Assembly (NCBI GenBank): GCA_963989385.1
Contig: OZ022509.1
Location: 77,832,667 to 77,896,666, forward strand
Length of the DNA stretch: 64,000 nt
Source of the DNA: Ctena decussata
Taxonomy: Eukaryota; Mollusca; Bivalvia; Lucinida; Lucinidae
Direction: 5' to 3'
Positions 46,301 to 49,941 of this stretch are shown here, piece by piece (position 1 is the stretch's first letter; every line of letters begins with the position of its first letter). The notes beneath the pieces are model-generated. The model was not told the origin of the DNA, did no database searches, and worked only from the letters and a program-made list of their open reading frames with translations. A program made the translations under genes and the position numbers.

Positions 46301-46714
46301 ATAGCGCATCAGGCAGTAGTAAAAATGCATGCCCTGATTCGGCGTACACTGCATATTTTGAATCGCCATTAGTGTCATGAGTAACGTAAATGGATTGGAA
46401 TGGCCCGGCTCCGACACAAGCAGTGTCCGTTTAACGTTAACACGGTAAGCATACTTAAGGTAAAAAAACTTGTACGTCTTATTTTGTTTCAGGAGCGGTC
46501 AAGATCAAAAACGAAGAAACAGGAAGAAAAAGATGACTCGAAAGGAAAACATACCTCCAAATCTGTGCCACAAAAACTGATGAAACGTTTCCGGTCCAAA
46601 TCAGCTGATCGTTCGTCGTCACGTGAACAACAAGTTCACCCAATTTTGATTGGTCACTCTGCAGGGTCACAGGGGTCAGACTCGTCGTGGCAGTTTAGTG
46701 AGACTCCCGTGTAG
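6593..46714 (+). CDS. Gene 1: large coiled-coil scaffold-like protein, 19 visible exons, 5' partial
   Basis: Nineteen exons with AG/GT borders join without a frame break: 6593-6753, 11903-12136, 26469-26639, 27241-27366, 29019-29081, 30122-30232, 30971-31157, 31782-31907, 32543-33207, 34806-34919, 36100-36258, 37309-37476, 38135-38278, 38967-39089, 41454-41633, 42408-42599, 43374-43459, 44735-45905, 46493-46714. They total 4403 nt: two bases of a split codon, 1466 residues and TAG. Most junctions are phase 0. Residues 1-970 are rich in Glu, Lys, Leu and Gln with heptad character (coiled coil). Residues 1003-1466 are Ser/Arg/Pro-rich and probably disordered, with basic patches, RSKSAP (14-3-3 mode 1) and a terminal ETPV (class I PDZ ligand). 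No signal peptide or membrane segment is seen in the visible part, so it is probably cytoplasmic. The first exon starts inside a codon, so the N-terminus lies upstream. The family is not recognised; MTCL/SOGA or CCDC88-like cytoskeletal scaffolds are guesses. The gene model is solid, the function is not. Confidence 0.85.
6880..7110 (+). mobile_element. CCGTCTC hairpin family, copy a
   Basis: Centre CATTAGAACCGTCTCCTTGA/GAGACGGTTCTAATG (7008-7041), then GGGGTCACCACATATGCTTA. Upstream AACAAGGATAATTTAGGGAC belongs to the same family. Other members: 31640-31740, 34590-34790, 41930-42060, 48100-48245 and 54432-54655. Confidence 0.6.
7312..7522 (-). repeat. LINE 3'-end-like fragments
   Basis: CACTGCAAGGTCGTTGGGGGCATCACAG (in two pieces) resembles 15288-15314, a LINE C-terminal remnant. 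The end TATTGTTTAAACC is shared with 10766-10796. Order and orientation of the pieces are unclear. Confidence 0.35.
8456..8533 (+). repeat. Perfect palindrome family 3, copy 1
   Basis: ACTCAAAATAAAGCACACTG...GCTTCCGAGCA then TGCTCGGAAGC...CAGTGTGCTTTATTTTGAGT; 38-base arms around CA. Identical core at 26341-26418. The flank to about 8575 also matches the second copy. Confidence 0.85.
9340..9625 (-). repeat. Repeat family 4, inverted copy
   Basis: The reverse complement matches 5690-5995 nearly end to end (for example TTATTGAATTTATTAAACGA, AACGCGACGTTTTTATGGAC). The two copies bracket gene 1 exon 1. Confidence 0.75.
10466..10496 (+). repeat. (CT)n microsatellite
   Basis: About 15 uninterrupted CT dinucleotides. 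Confidence 0.95.
10510..10796 (+). repeat. Possible LINE 3' tail segment
   Basis: AT-rich segment ending GTGGAATAAATATTGTTTAAACC. The TATTGTTTAAACC end recurs at 7510-7522. No protein motif was found, so the call rests on the shared end only. Confidence 0.3.
10843..11425 (+). mobile_element. Inverted-repeat element with internal minisatellite and G tract
   Basis: TCCGAAAGATTATTGAGGCCCTCCCAG at the left (in two parts, GATTATTGAGGCCCTCCCAG) is mirrored by CTGGGAGGGCCTCATTATTG at the right. Inside, a degenerate unit of about 30 bases (CTCCCCAGCTCCCTGAAAAT) repeats on both sides of a G-rich tract (about 11173-11232). Non-coding; non-autonomous DNA transposon likely. Confidence 0.65.
11173..11232 (+). 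repeat. Poly-G tract
   Basis: Runs of up to about 20 consecutive G with few interruptions. Strong G-quadruplex potential on the + strand (gene 1 sense) of the intron. Confidence 0.85.
11551..11581 (+). repeat. Poly-A run
   Basis: 31 A residues, then CAAACAAAAAAAACACG. Could be the tail of a retroposed sequence, but no body was recognised. Confidence 0.9.
11812..11870 (+). repeat. GTTGATTCAACG palindrome
   Basis: AATCAACGTTGATTCAACGT centred on CATGACG, mirrored by ACGTTGAATCAACGTTGATT. It sits about 30 bases upstream of exon 2. Related units at 15160-15235, 24025-24065, 46718-46815, 51553-51640 and 52690-52750. Confidence 0.6.
11903..12136 (+). CDS. Gene 1 exon 2, residues 54-131
   Basis: Acceptor CCTCTGTTTCAG and donor GTAACTCC, 78 codons, phase 0 at both ends. 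A helical start (ILSNLLDLVKERAESAEAEL) passes into a Ser/Thr-rich stretch (SSSESSTGGKSPTPSTVSAL) and ends VVTEWE. The low-complexity part is probably a flexible break in the coiled coil and a possible phosphorylation region (TP and SP sites). Confidence 0.8.
13029..14098 (+). mobile_element. 1.07-kb element with GGTTACTGTCAGAGAGT ends
   Basis: The left end GGTTACTGTCAGAGAGTAGC is mirrored by ACTCTCTGACAGTTACC. Near both ends it carries repeated TTTTCCCC(C/G)GGAAA and CTATAGT motifs, and the interior is AT-rich. Non-coding; non-autonomous DNA transposon likely. Confidence 0.65.
13515..13610 (+). repeat. Possible tRNA-like segment
   Basis: CACAGCGGAGTGCCTAGACT and GTCGTGAGCTCGACTCCC resemble D- and T-arm pieces of a tRNA-derived repeat inside 13029-14098. 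Stems are poor; this is tentative. Confidence 0.25.
14643..14710 (+). repeat. Perfect hairpin
   Basis: GACTTCGCACCGGCATCAGT...ATATCATTATA is mirrored by TATAATGATAT...ACTGATGGCGGTGCGAAGC; about 32-base arms with one base of slippage. GGTCGTTCAAAAAGTAAT at 14438-14455 recalls a mariner-type terminus, but no partner end was found. Confidence 0.7.
15241..15507 (-). pseudogene. LINE C-terminal relic with (TATTC)n tail
   Basis: Minus-strand translation in two frames gives TILQGTVKGKK, then RRGRQKKR, NIKEWTRMDFARSTRAV and SSVVPQQPCKV. This is the conserved C-terminal stretch of a LINE family common in invertebrates. A frameshift splits it. Its 3' side ends in a (GAATA)n tail at 15241-15270, as expected for a LINE 3' end. 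Confidence 0.65.
15508..15600 (+). pseudogene. LINE reverse-transcriptase fragment, opposite strand
   Basis: Plus-strand frame LIITLPKKGNLQLCQNYRTI, then SLNYHLSKSL and TAA. This is the early RT block (PKKGN...NYR-x-I-S-L). It abuts the minus-strand C-terminal piece. Confidence 0.65.
16690..17750 (+). repeat. Tandem duplication (about 540-bp units) in the left arm
   Basis: CTTACAAGTATTTTG, GTTACCCATCAAAA, GGAAGTCACATTCACATGT and GATCATTTTAGCTTAC occur in the same order near 16730-16960 and again near 17282-17505, and GGGAGAAAT with GTTGAACACA at 17132 and 17697. Confidence 0.75.
18300..21450 (+). other. AT-rich spacer, nothing recognised
   Basis: Read on both strands: no exon-like frame, no hallmark protein motif, and only short T-rich and GTT repeats (21175-21240). 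Confidence 0.5.
22526..22581 (+). repeat. Poly-C and (CAC)n tract
   Basis: C13 followed by a (CCA)n run. The His-rich or Trp-rich readings of this stretch are low-complexity artefacts. Confidence 0.85.
24217..24541 (+). mobile_element. Foldback family 2, copy 2
   Basis: CACTGTAAAAAATACTGTAG to TTTTTGCAGTG; highly similar to 2017-2338 across the whole length. It ends seven bases before foldback family 1 copy 24549-24783. Confidence 0.8.
24549..24783 (+). mobile_element. Foldback family 1, full copy
   Basis: GAGCCGCGACACGAGAAAAC to GTTTTGTCGTGTCGCGGC, with inner mirrored CAGATCAGCCTGGGCATCCG-type arms. The centre holds GCTAAGCGCTTAAAGGGTAG. Confidence 0.8.
25013..25126 (+). repeat. Hairpin family 5, copy 1
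   Basis: TAACATCTTCGCAAGCAAAG...AGTCCACTTCGTTCCCTA is mirrored by TAGGGAACGAAGTGGACT...CTTTCGAAGATGCAAGTTA. A diverged copy lies at 28551-28645. Confidence 0.7.
26135..26275 (+). repeat. CAGACTGC...CTTTTGGACGCA repeat, copy 1
   Basis: TTCAGACTGCTTCTTGTGCAGTCTG, in two parts, then GCCATTCTTTCTGCA and CTTTTGGACGCA...AAACCAAAC. A related copy occurs at 58345-58490 (TTCAGACCGCTAATAAGGAG, GCCATTCCATCTACA). Confidence 0.55.
26341..26418 (+). repeat. Perfect palindrome family 3, copy 2 (before exon 3)
   Basis: Same 78-base core as 8456-8533. Outer imperfect arms (AGAGGTTATACAACTTGAGT at 26310 and CTCAAGCTTTATAACCTCGA near 26432) extend it to about 26304-26452, 15 bases before the exon 3 acceptor. 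Confidence 0.85.
26469..26639 (+). CDS. Gene 1 exon 3, residues 132-188
   Basis: Acceptor TGTTTTGTCTTACAG and donor GTAGGTTC, 57 codons, phase 0. Coiled-coil sequence beginning EQLKKRVNSLEKLLAEERQK and ending EKELLLSE. A perfect 78-base palindrome (26341-26418), with imperfect arms reaching about 26452, lies directly upstream and probably covers the branch-point zone. Confidence 0.85.
27241..27366 (+). CDS. Gene 1 exon 4, residues 189-230
   Basis: The acceptor is ACTTTACCAG at 27231-27240. A second in-frame acceptor (TTACAG) six bases on would drop only Leu-Gln, so this may be a NAGNAG-like tandem site. Donor GTAAGTAC. 42 codons, phase 0; helical (SDQVRGLTDKLKRVESDKWR) with a basic end (SPKSGRRAAN). 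Confidence 0.75.
27479..27615 (+). mobile_element. Foldback family 1, short copy
   Basis: GAGCTGCTACACGACAAAAC to GTTCTGTCGTGTGGCGGCTC. The inner GATCAGCC arms are missing, leaving 137 bp. Confidence 0.7.
27955..28075 (+). repeat. GGAAAGAATTTGCTCC hairpin family
   Basis: AAAGGAAAGAATTTGCTCCC/GGAGCAAATTCATTCCTTT followed by AGTTGACTCCC. Related copies: 43560-43690, 58965-59045 and 59575-59665, plus a weak one near 40500-40690. Confidence 0.6.
28341..28450 (+). repeat. 110-base palindrome rich in TGACGTC
   Basis: GCCCAGCAGGCACATGACGT...GACGTCGATGC is mirrored by GCATCGACGTC...ACGTCATGTGCCCGCTGGG. It contains several TGACGTCA-like (CRE) cores. Member of the CCCAGCRGGCAC family. Confidence 0.75.
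28551..28645 (+). repeat. Hairpin family 5, copy 2 (diverged)
   Basis: GTATCTTCGTAAGCAAAGGG, AGTCCACCTTGTTCC, then GGCTTGCGAAGATG; matches 25013-25126 with decay on the right arm. Confidence 0.6.
29019..29081 (+). CDS. Gene 1 exon 5 (small), residues 231-251
   Basis: Acceptor GAAATTCTAG and donor GTATAAAC, 21 codons (GSTASVDDVF and onward to ESVKS), phase 0 at both ends. Being short, symmetrical and hydrophilic, it is a plausible cassette exon: skipping it keeps the frame. The acceptor lacks a strong pyrimidine tract. Confidence 0.65.
29169..29295 (+). mobile_element. 127-bp foldback element (TAAGGCCCGA ends)
   Basis: TAAGGCCCGATTTCACGTCG is mirrored by TGACGTGAAGTCGGGCCTA. Non-coding. Confidence 0.7.
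29477..29702 (+). mobile_element. 226-bp MITE with target-site duplication
   Basis: AAGGGCGTAGCTACCTATAC is mirrored by AAATTGCCCCTAGTTACGCC. The flanks repeat GAATACC (left 29470-29476, right 29702-29708), consistent with an 8-bp hAT-type duplication with one mismatch. An inner palindrome is TGAAATTTTGTCAAAATTGA. Confidence 0.7.
30122..30232 (+). CDS. Gene 1 exon 6, residues 252-288
   Basis: Acceptor TTTCCTTTGGTAG and donor GTAAGGAA, 37 codons, phase 0. Coiled-coil sequence starting EVECQRCAELQTVKDQL. A GAGCCGCGACACGAC-type foldback repeat starts about 11 bases inside the following intron. Confidence 0.85.
30244..30445 (+). mobile_element. Foldback family 1, copy after exon 6
   Basis: GATCCGCGACACGACAAAAC to GTTTTGTCGTGTCGCGGCTC, with mirrored AAAGTGGCATGTGCGCCCAG and CACATGCCACTTT. 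It starts 12 bases after the exon 6 border. Confidence 0.8.
30971..31157 (+). CDS. Gene 1 exon 7, residues 289-350
   Basis: Acceptor CGTATTTCAG; donor GTGCTTAC after one base of a split Gly codon (phase 1 exit). Coiled coil INEIWVSKSAASEREK and onward to NVLKEKT. Translation read past the donor changes character at once, which supports the junction. Confidence 0.85.
31640..31740 (+). repeat. CCGTCTC hairpin family, copy b
   Basis: ATAGAACCGTCTCACCAAGACGATTCTAAT, in two parts, then GAGGGGTAGCAACATATGCG. Confidence 0.55.
31782..31907 (+). CDS. Gene 1 exon 8, residues 351-393
   Basis: Acceptor TTTGACTCTAG and donor GTGAGTAA. Two bases complete the split Gly and one leads into a split Glu. Strong heptad pattern with Gln/Glu repeats (EEIIQEQEEIIRQREEDLQS). 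Confidence 0.85.
31935..32075 (+). repeat. Short interspersed repeat, also at 39125-39310
   Basis: TCATATTGAGAATTCAA and ACAGTGT(A/T)GATC with CTCATTAT recur in order at 39185-39250. Function unknown. Confidence 0.45.
32543..33207 (+). CDS. Gene 1 exon 9 (long coiled-coil exon), residues 394-614
   Basis: Acceptor TATCTTCCTTCAG and donor GTGAGTG, 665 nt. Continuous coiled coil with almost no Pro or Gly (for example KEKDEILQKLNSNLEEKIEE), a Trp-containing segment (MLMWDRDRSTLGAE), ending FTLRGQ. A foldback repeat begins 34 bases after the exon. Confidence 0.9.
33241..33441 (+). mobile_element. Foldback family 1, copy after exon 9
   Basis: GAGCGGCGACACGACAAAAC to GTTTTGTCGTGTCACGGCTC. It begins 34 bases after the exon 9 border and is partly decayed in the centre. 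Confidence 0.75.
33536..33790 (+). repeat. Possible antisense SINE-like repeat
   Basis: TTGATTGATTGTTTGGGTTT followed by TACGGCTCTTTGAGACAG resembles the reverse of a tailed SINE 3' end. Boundaries are not seen. Confidence 0.3.
34096..34216 (+). repeat. Long hairpin repeat
   Basis: GTGTTAGGTGTGGATAGAAA...TCCGTCACGAGGGTCACTG is mirrored by CAGTGATCCCGAGTGACGGA...TTTCTATCCGCACCTCACAC. Confidence 0.75.
34590..34790 (+). mobile_element. CCGTCTC hairpin family, copy c (before exon 10)
   Basis: GCCCCGGATAAGAAGGGGTA at the left; centre CGTTAGAACCGTCTCGGTGA/GAGACGGTTCTGATG. The centre ends about 100 bases before the exon 10 acceptor. Confidence 0.6.
34806..34919 (+). CDS. Gene 1 exon 10, residues 615-652
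   Basis: Acceptor ATATGTGCAG and donor GTAAACAC, 38 codons, phase 0. EDINYQLHHHEKILRAEYMA and onward to KEHIQ, helical. A possible decayed copy lies at 35698-35772. A member of the CCGTCTC hairpin repeat family ends about 100 bases upstream. Confidence 0.85.
35698..35772 (+). pseudogene. Possible decayed or alternative copy of gene 1 exon 10
   Basis: After GCAATTTTTAG a phase-0 frame reads VLLRAENFKMKLAELNVKEG before TGA at 35770. It resembles exon 10 (KILRAEYMAMK) at LRAE and MK. No good donor follows. The similarity is short, so this is tentative. Confidence 0.3.
35930..36020 (+). repeat. Short direct repeats of TAGTATAATTTGGGCTTA
   Basis: Three imperfect repeats of TAGTATAATTTGGGCTTA run into the left arm of palindrome 36008-36078. 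Confidence 0.8.
36008..36078 (+). repeat. Near-perfect palindrome before exon 11
   Basis: ATATTTTTCTAGTAGACTTT...GAGCGTTGACG / CGTCAACGCTC...AAAGTCCACTAGAAAAATAT; 35-base arms with one mismatch and a single-base centre, ending 21 bases before the exon 11 acceptor. Confidence 0.85.
36100..36258 (+). CDS. Gene 1 exon 11, residues 653-705
   Basis: Acceptor CATTTTTTTCAG and donor GTATGAG, 53 codons, phase 0. LLTICEKLQREKNLDQEIIV, then a segment including QKGMQNIRETYTTDLSRWKD that looks conserved rather than generic coiled coil. A near-perfect palindrome (36008-36078) ends 21 bases before the acceptor. Confidence 0.85.
36308..36379 (+). repeat. Palindrome after exon 11
   Basis: CATCCGCCTGCACGAAGATA...ATCCACGGGCTA mirrored by TAGCTCGTGGAT...TATCTCCGTACAGGCGGA. 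It starts about 50 bases after the exon border, so exon 11 has a hairpin on each side. Confidence 0.75.
36665..36776 (+). pseudogene. Decayed duplicate of gene 1 exon 12
   Basis: Nearly collinear with the start of exon 12: both carry GTAAGGAGATAG, and ACATCTGAGGTCC here matches ACACCTGAGGTCT there. Similarity fades after about 110 bases. In the exon 12 frame it reads IVESKEIVLHLRS followed by TAG (36704-36706, where exon 12 has CAG) and later TGA (36746-36748). It is therefore a dead tandem exon copy unless skipped or used as a poison exon. An AG lies just upstream in ACATGTAG. Confidence 0.75.
37309..37476 (+). CDS. Gene 1 exon 12, residues 706-761
   Basis: Acceptor TTTTTGAATGTTTAG and donor GTGTGTGC, 56 codons, phase 0. 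IEEGKEIALHLRSQIDDLKR and onward to NSHINQ. A decayed copy of its 5' two-thirds sits about 640 bases upstream in the same intron (36665-36776). Confidence 0.85.
38135..38278 (+). CDS. Gene 1 exon 13, residues 762-809
   Basis: Acceptor AATATTTTCCAG and donor GTACATAT, 48 codons, phase 0. LEEQLGVFIQAQSKRQDMQY and onward to TLTMDLQ, helical and charged. Confidence 0.85.
38967..39089 (+). CDS. Gene 1 exon 14, residues 810-850
   Basis: Acceptor GTTTAATTCAG and donor GTGAGACG, 41 codons, phase 0. Very highly charged coiled coil (DQLQKREEEHARERKNLLEQ). A short hairpin (stem TTATCCGCA/TGCGGATAA, about 38885-38910) lies some 55 bases upstream of the acceptor. Confidence 0.85.
39400..40101 (+). pseudogene. 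5'-truncated LINE, C-terminal coding relic
   Basis: The frame closing at 40101 reads SRCQRSALAKFRCGVAPLQI, then ICFNCTDLVEDEIHVLILCP, the C-x2-C...E-x-x-H...C knuckle at the end of LINE RT proteins, and ends RRNILFH. Upstream, 39400-39700, the frame shifts (TRICNVIDKIRVSNANLIEM). It lies in the intron between exons 14 and 15. Confidence 0.65.
40102..40337 (+). repeat. LINE 3' UTR and (CTAT)n tail
   Basis: Follows the LINE stop; it ends CTTTTAATAAATAAATTATC and about 13 CTAT units (40283-40337), the microsatellite tail typical of some LINE 3' ends. Confidence 0.65.
40350..40450 (+). repeat. TTCATTTCATATGAAATTTG direct repeats
   Basis: Three copies of CATTTCATATGAAAT separated by TGTGAAACGAGCCTT. 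Each core is itself palindromic (TTTCATATGAAA). Confidence 0.8.
41164..41372 (+). mobile_element. tRNA-derived SINE
   Basis: Head with box A (TAGCTCAGTAGG, 41175-41186) and box B (GGTTCGAGACC, 41218-41228) in a good T-arm (CGGGTTCGAGACCCG). The acceptor stem does not close, so it is not a tRNA gene. A body with TCGTCCTGATATGACCATAA and AAAAGGACGTAAAAGC follows, resembling the conserved 3' domain of molluscan SINEs. Confidence 0.65.
41454..41633 (+). CDS. Gene 1 exon 15, residues 851-910
   Basis: Acceptor CATTTTTCCAG and donor GTGAGAGT, 60 codons, phase 0. Coiled coil, then FWMKEKGELLRRLATMRNVH and RRTEDVLTG. A foldback repeat starts about 17 bases into the next intron. Confidence 0.85.
41650..41885 (+). 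mobile_element. Foldback family 1, copy after exon 15
   Basis: GAGCCGCAACACGAGAAAAC to GTTTTGTCACGTCACGGCTC, with full inner arms (GATCAGACTGGGCGGATGCC). It starts 16 bases after the exon 15 border. Confidence 0.8.
41930..42060 (+). repeat. CCGTCTC hairpin family, degenerate copy d
   Basis: GTGCTCTAGATAAGAAAGGA, then GTTGTGACC and GCTGTGACCCTCATTAGAAT; the second half of the hairpin is lost. Confidence 0.45.
42296..42352 (+). CDS. Alternative 3' splice site or poison extension ahead of exon 16
   Basis: A strong acceptor (CTCTCTCATCACCAG, ending 42295) opens a phase-0 frame LEEQAKHYAGLFRRFKGD followed by TAG. The constitutive acceptor for exon 16 is only 112 bases further on, with no polyadenylation hexamer between them. 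Use of this acceptor would end the protein after residue 910 plus 18 new residues. That would remove the Ser-rich tail and PDZ ligand, or mark the mRNA for decay. No transcript evidence is available here. Confidence 0.35.
   Translation, partial: LEEQAKHYAGLFRRFKGD
42408..42599 (+). CDS. Gene 1 exon 16, residues 911-974
   Basis: Acceptor CCTAATTACAG and donor GTAAGTTA, 64 codons, phase 0. The helical LKRLRELAALIIESDATE is followed by a Gly/Ser/Ala-rich linker and a second helix (DIKQNIDQVILKYVKE). It marks the end of the long coiled coil. Confidence 0.85.
43374..43459 (+). CDS. Gene 1 exon 17, residues 975-1002
   Basis: Acceptor TTTTGTATTTTCAG and donor GTAAACTT, 86 nt. Reads SLKQIHFAAEDLARPVSEVS and onward to VMR plus two bases of a split Arg codon. 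A genomic stop directly after the donor is removed by splicing, and the split codon is completed by exon 18. Confidence 0.8.
43726..43953 (+). mobile_element. Foldback family 1, copy between exons 17 and 18
   Basis: GAACCGCGACCCGACAAAAC to GTTTTGTCGTTTCGCGGCTC. Confidence 0.75.
44362..44598 (+). mobile_element. Foldback family 1, copy before exon 18
   Basis: GAGCCGCGACACGACAAAAC to GTTTTGTCGTGTCGTGGCTC, well preserved, in the same intron as 43726-43953. Confidence 0.8.
44735..45905 (+). CDS. Gene 1 exon 18 (large, disordered tail), residues 1003-1393
   Basis: Acceptor TTCATTTTCAG and donor GTAGGTCA, 1171 nt fully open. It starts RRSLSSSEIELLKDEF and contains a proline/serine stretch (LPKPPPSFIIPRSRSTSPAP) and a conserved-looking aromatic segment (FEIQPPSGMAYMSWPERNRR). 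RSKSAP at 1291-1296 is an exact RSxSxP 14-3-3 mode-1 pattern. A basic patch VKRKLKPKLRRSHSAH follows near 1326. Overall composition suggests a phosphorylated regulatory tail that may bind membranes or microtubules (inference). Confidence 0.9.
46493..46714 (+). CDS. Gene 1 exon 19 (terminal), residues 1394-1466 and stop
   Basis: Acceptor TTATTTTGTTTCAG, 74 codons including TAG at 46712-46714. Lys/Ser-rich ERSRSKTKKQEEKDDSKGKH, then KRFRSKSADRSSSREQQ, ending SSWQFSETPV. The last residues T-P-V fit the class I PDZ ligand rule (S/T-x-hydrophobic), which suggests docking to a PDZ scaffold. Confidence 0.9.
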   Translation, partial: ERSRSKTKKQEEKDDSKGKHTSKSVPQKLMKRFRSKSADRSSSREQQVHPILIGHSAGSQGSDSSWQFSETPV

Positions 46715-46717
46715 TGA

Positions 46718-46815
46718 CGACACGCATTGTTGAAACAACGTCGAATCAACGTCGATGGAGCCATGTGGCGTTGCATCACTGTTGATTCTTCATTGTTTTA
46801 ACTCTGTGAGCCGGC
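46718..46815 (+). repeat. GTTGA palindromic repeat in the gene 1 3' UTR
   Basis: ACAACGTCGAATCAACGTCG followed by GGCGTTGCATCACTGTTGAT. It lies within ten bases after the stop codon. Same family as 28341-28450. Confidence 0.55.
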
Positions 46816-48100
46816 AAAAAAGGTGACGACGTACTTCTGTTTATTATCTTGATAAATTTGCAATATTTTATTCAGGTGGCAGTGATCCATTTGAAAAGGT
46901 AAACAGGAATAGGAGATAACGGGAATCCCCGCAATGACGTCATCGGATGATCACGTGAGTAGCTTGGTTGGCAAAAGATTAGCAGCGGACAATGTTTTTC
47001 TATAGGATAGTCTGAAGTGTAATCGCTAAAATGCGTAAAAGATAATTAAAATAAGTGCGAATAAATAGCTATTGATTTAAAATAATTGGAAATAAGGTCT
47101 TAGTCACCTGTCATACGAAAAAGAAATCATTTAATTAATTGAATTCATCTAGTAAAACGTGTATTTGGGTATATCCAACCCTTTACCGGACTGTGTTTCT
47201 TAATAATTACGACTGAAAAAATATTAACAGAACAAAATGAAAATAGTGTAGTTCAGTATCTCAATCTTGATAAGATGAAAAAATAAAAATAAAATAAATG
47301 AAAATAAGAATATTATATCTAAGAGAACGTAAGCGGAATTATTGTAAAATGTCGATCGGATTTAGGGACAAGAAAATTAATAATAGAAATAATAATATCG
47401 ATCAATGTTTGCAATTTCTTAAAGTTTTATAACAAATAATGAAAGAAAGAAAAAATAAATAAAAATGAGGAAGCCATACTTTTATGCTAACGGATAATTA
47501 GCTGCACTTGGCGCACAAACAGTTTTAGATACATGTTGATTTCAAATTGTCACCACATGACACAAGCGGCGTTTTTGAACTATGATAAGACGTCCTGGAT
47601 CAAAGGATCCACTGAAGATAGCGAAAATAATATTATTCAATAAGAAACAAACATTTTTAATTCAGAAAATCAATATAGGATACAGATTAAGATACTTTTT
47701 ATTATCTATGATAAAAAGTATATATTGTATTTTATGAATGCGAGATCTTTCCGTATCCCTTTTTACACGCTACATCATCTAGACTTTTATAAATTTGCGC
47801 TATGAACATGTGTGATAGAAAGGAAAACATATATAGTTTTGAAGCATTTTAGCACGCAAATAAATCATGAAATTCAATTTCGTTAAAGAAAATGTAAGCC
47901 TAACGTATTTTCCGTCTAAAACATTAAAATTTTGCTGTTTTAAATTCATATTTTACACAAACAATCACGCGCATTGGCTATATACTATAATACTGTATCA
48001 ATCTTTCTGCCAACCATACTCGGAGAATCCCCCAGGTGTCTTACCAGTGACGTCATGCTTTTATCTCCTATAATTTATGGATAGTATTTTCCAATTTTCT
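46816..48100 (+). other. AT-rich 3' UTR or intergenic DNA
   Basis: No exon-like frame on either strand; several AATAAA hexamers and A-rich tracts. TATGACGTCAT-type cores occur in it (46935, 48050). Confidence 0.5.
47060..47065 (+). terminator. Candidate polyadenylation signal for gene 1
   Basis: First AATAAA on the + strand after the stop codon, about 345 bases downstream. More AATAAA hexamers lie at about 47280-47300, near 47455 and near 47865, so the 3' UTR length is uncertain. Confidence 0.35.
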
Positions 48101-48245
48101 CCATAAAAGCATATGCTAGGATCCCTCATTAGGACCGTCTCAACAAGACGGATCTACTGAGTGTCACAATATATTTGCTGAGAAATAAGAAAATAAATCC
48201 TTGAATTGTCCCTGTTACCGCTTTTTATCTGGAGCATTACAAAGT
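48100..48245 (+). repeat. CCGTCTC hairpin family, copy e
   Basis: CATTAGGACCGTCTCAACAA/GACGGATCTACTGAG then TTGTCCCTGTTACCGCTTTT. Confidence 0.5.
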
Positions 48246-48289
48246 GGTCTTTGAATATGAGCATGTCTTTCGCTTTTGTATTCAAAATG

Positions 48290-49460
48290 AGTACGCAACG
48301 CTCAAATAAACGAGTGTATGTTCACATCAGGTGGCAAATAAACAGGGGCTAGCAAGTTGCATTTTGGCCTATAGAGACATGCTTCTACCAGAAGAGGCAA
48401 ATATCTGCCAGATCATTGGTGATTATTATCTGTGAAGTTTCAATGTTGAAACCATTATTTATATCAGAATGCTAAGCTGGCAGCTTAATGAGTTTACACT
48501 TTCCCTAAACTAAACAATTTAGAACCTGTCCCGAGAAAAGGCAGTCTAGAGAAAAGGAAGTGTAGCATTGCATTTACGGAAGATAAGGCTGGATCAATCT
48601 CGCATTATATATTTACATATGTCTATCAACCTTAGGAAATGTTTTAGGGTTTAAAGGATTGGCTTTAGATGCTGTGGAATAAGATCAGCAAACTTCTAAC
48701 AGCATTTGCACACTTACGCATGTTTGCACCTTTTCTCTTTCCCAGTTCGTCAGTTTCTATTCTCTTAGCTACAGTACAGTGTCAAATGTGAAAAGTTACA
48801 GTGCGGATTACAGCCAAACATAGAATTACAGTCTGAAAAATTGTGATGGAGAAATATATTATTTCATTCACTACTGTTTCATCAAGAGTATATTGAAAAC
48901 ATGAAGCCAATGGTCTAAGCTACCTCCATGCCGACAGCAAAGACGGATCAGGCCTGGCAGATGTCCAGGCTGATCTGAGTCTACACTGGACGCACATGCC
49001 ACTTTGTTAGTTTTGTGATGTCATGGCTCATTTTTAATTGGTGCATTTAAAAACATTCATAGTAAAACAATGTAGACATCACTAAGTCTTTTCCATAGTG
49101 AAGTCCACACTAGTGTGCTAACATTTCTATCGGATCTATTAAAATACGTTTTAATATTACAATACTGAGTATCCATCCATATTCACTATTAAAACTGAAG
49201 CATTCAGACAGTCACTGTGGAAGTAAATTCTTTATCTAAATGGGCCTGGTATCAATTAATTTTTCTGCAAGAGGCAATTTGACCTTAGGTTACTCCCCAA
49301 AGCTGTTTTTCTTGCTACAGAGGATCAGTTATCTTGACAGAAAATCTTAACCAATCAGAACCCTTGTTCTGGTAGAATCTATCTCCTAGCTTCCTAGTCC
49401 CTGTTTATTTGCTACCTGGTTCACATGTATTTGCATTTAAAACAATTTGGCGAATAAATG
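48290..49460 (+). mobile_element. 1.2-kb inverted repeat
   Basis: TTCACATCAGGTGGCAAATA...AACAGGGGCTAG on the left corresponds to the reverse of CTAGTCCCTGTTTATTTGCT...TGGTTCACATG on the right (49395-49430). TTCTACCAGAA recurs in both arms. A half-copy of foldback family 1 (48912-49029) lies inside. Confidence 0.6.
48912..49029 (+). repeat. Foldback family 1, right half only
   Basis: GGTCTAAGCTACCTCCATGC through GTCCAGGCTGATCTGAGTCT to TTTTGTGATGTCATGGCTC; the left half is absent. Confidence 0.65.
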
Positions 49461-49941
49461 TTGAGACATGTGGTACACACGCTTACACAAAGTTTAGCCA
49501 AATTTGTCGCATTAGTTGTACATGCTGCAGATTGTTGTACAAGTCGACAAACTTAGCATAATTCCAACAGAAAACACTTTATAGTGTACATGTACATAAT
49601 GGCTGTACTTCAACACTCATAGAGTATTGCATGAATTATAATTGAAACCAACATGGGGCTATTAAACTTGTATGGCGTTCTTCTGATAATTTAATTAGAA
49701 TATCAAAAAAAAGACATCTGAATGATCAGATACTAGATGTTAGCACCTAAGGGAATTGGGCAGCCTCTTTTTTCTAGTAAAATCATGAAAGCAACCATGA
49801 ATAACCTGGCTGCGATGCGTTTACAGAGCGATTGTGTAAAGCACTTATAATGATGTATATCTTACCTGGACTGCTATAGTATACGTTATCATCTCAGTTT
49901 TGCCAATTTTTATTGATATCCATAGGTGCAGTAGGATACTA

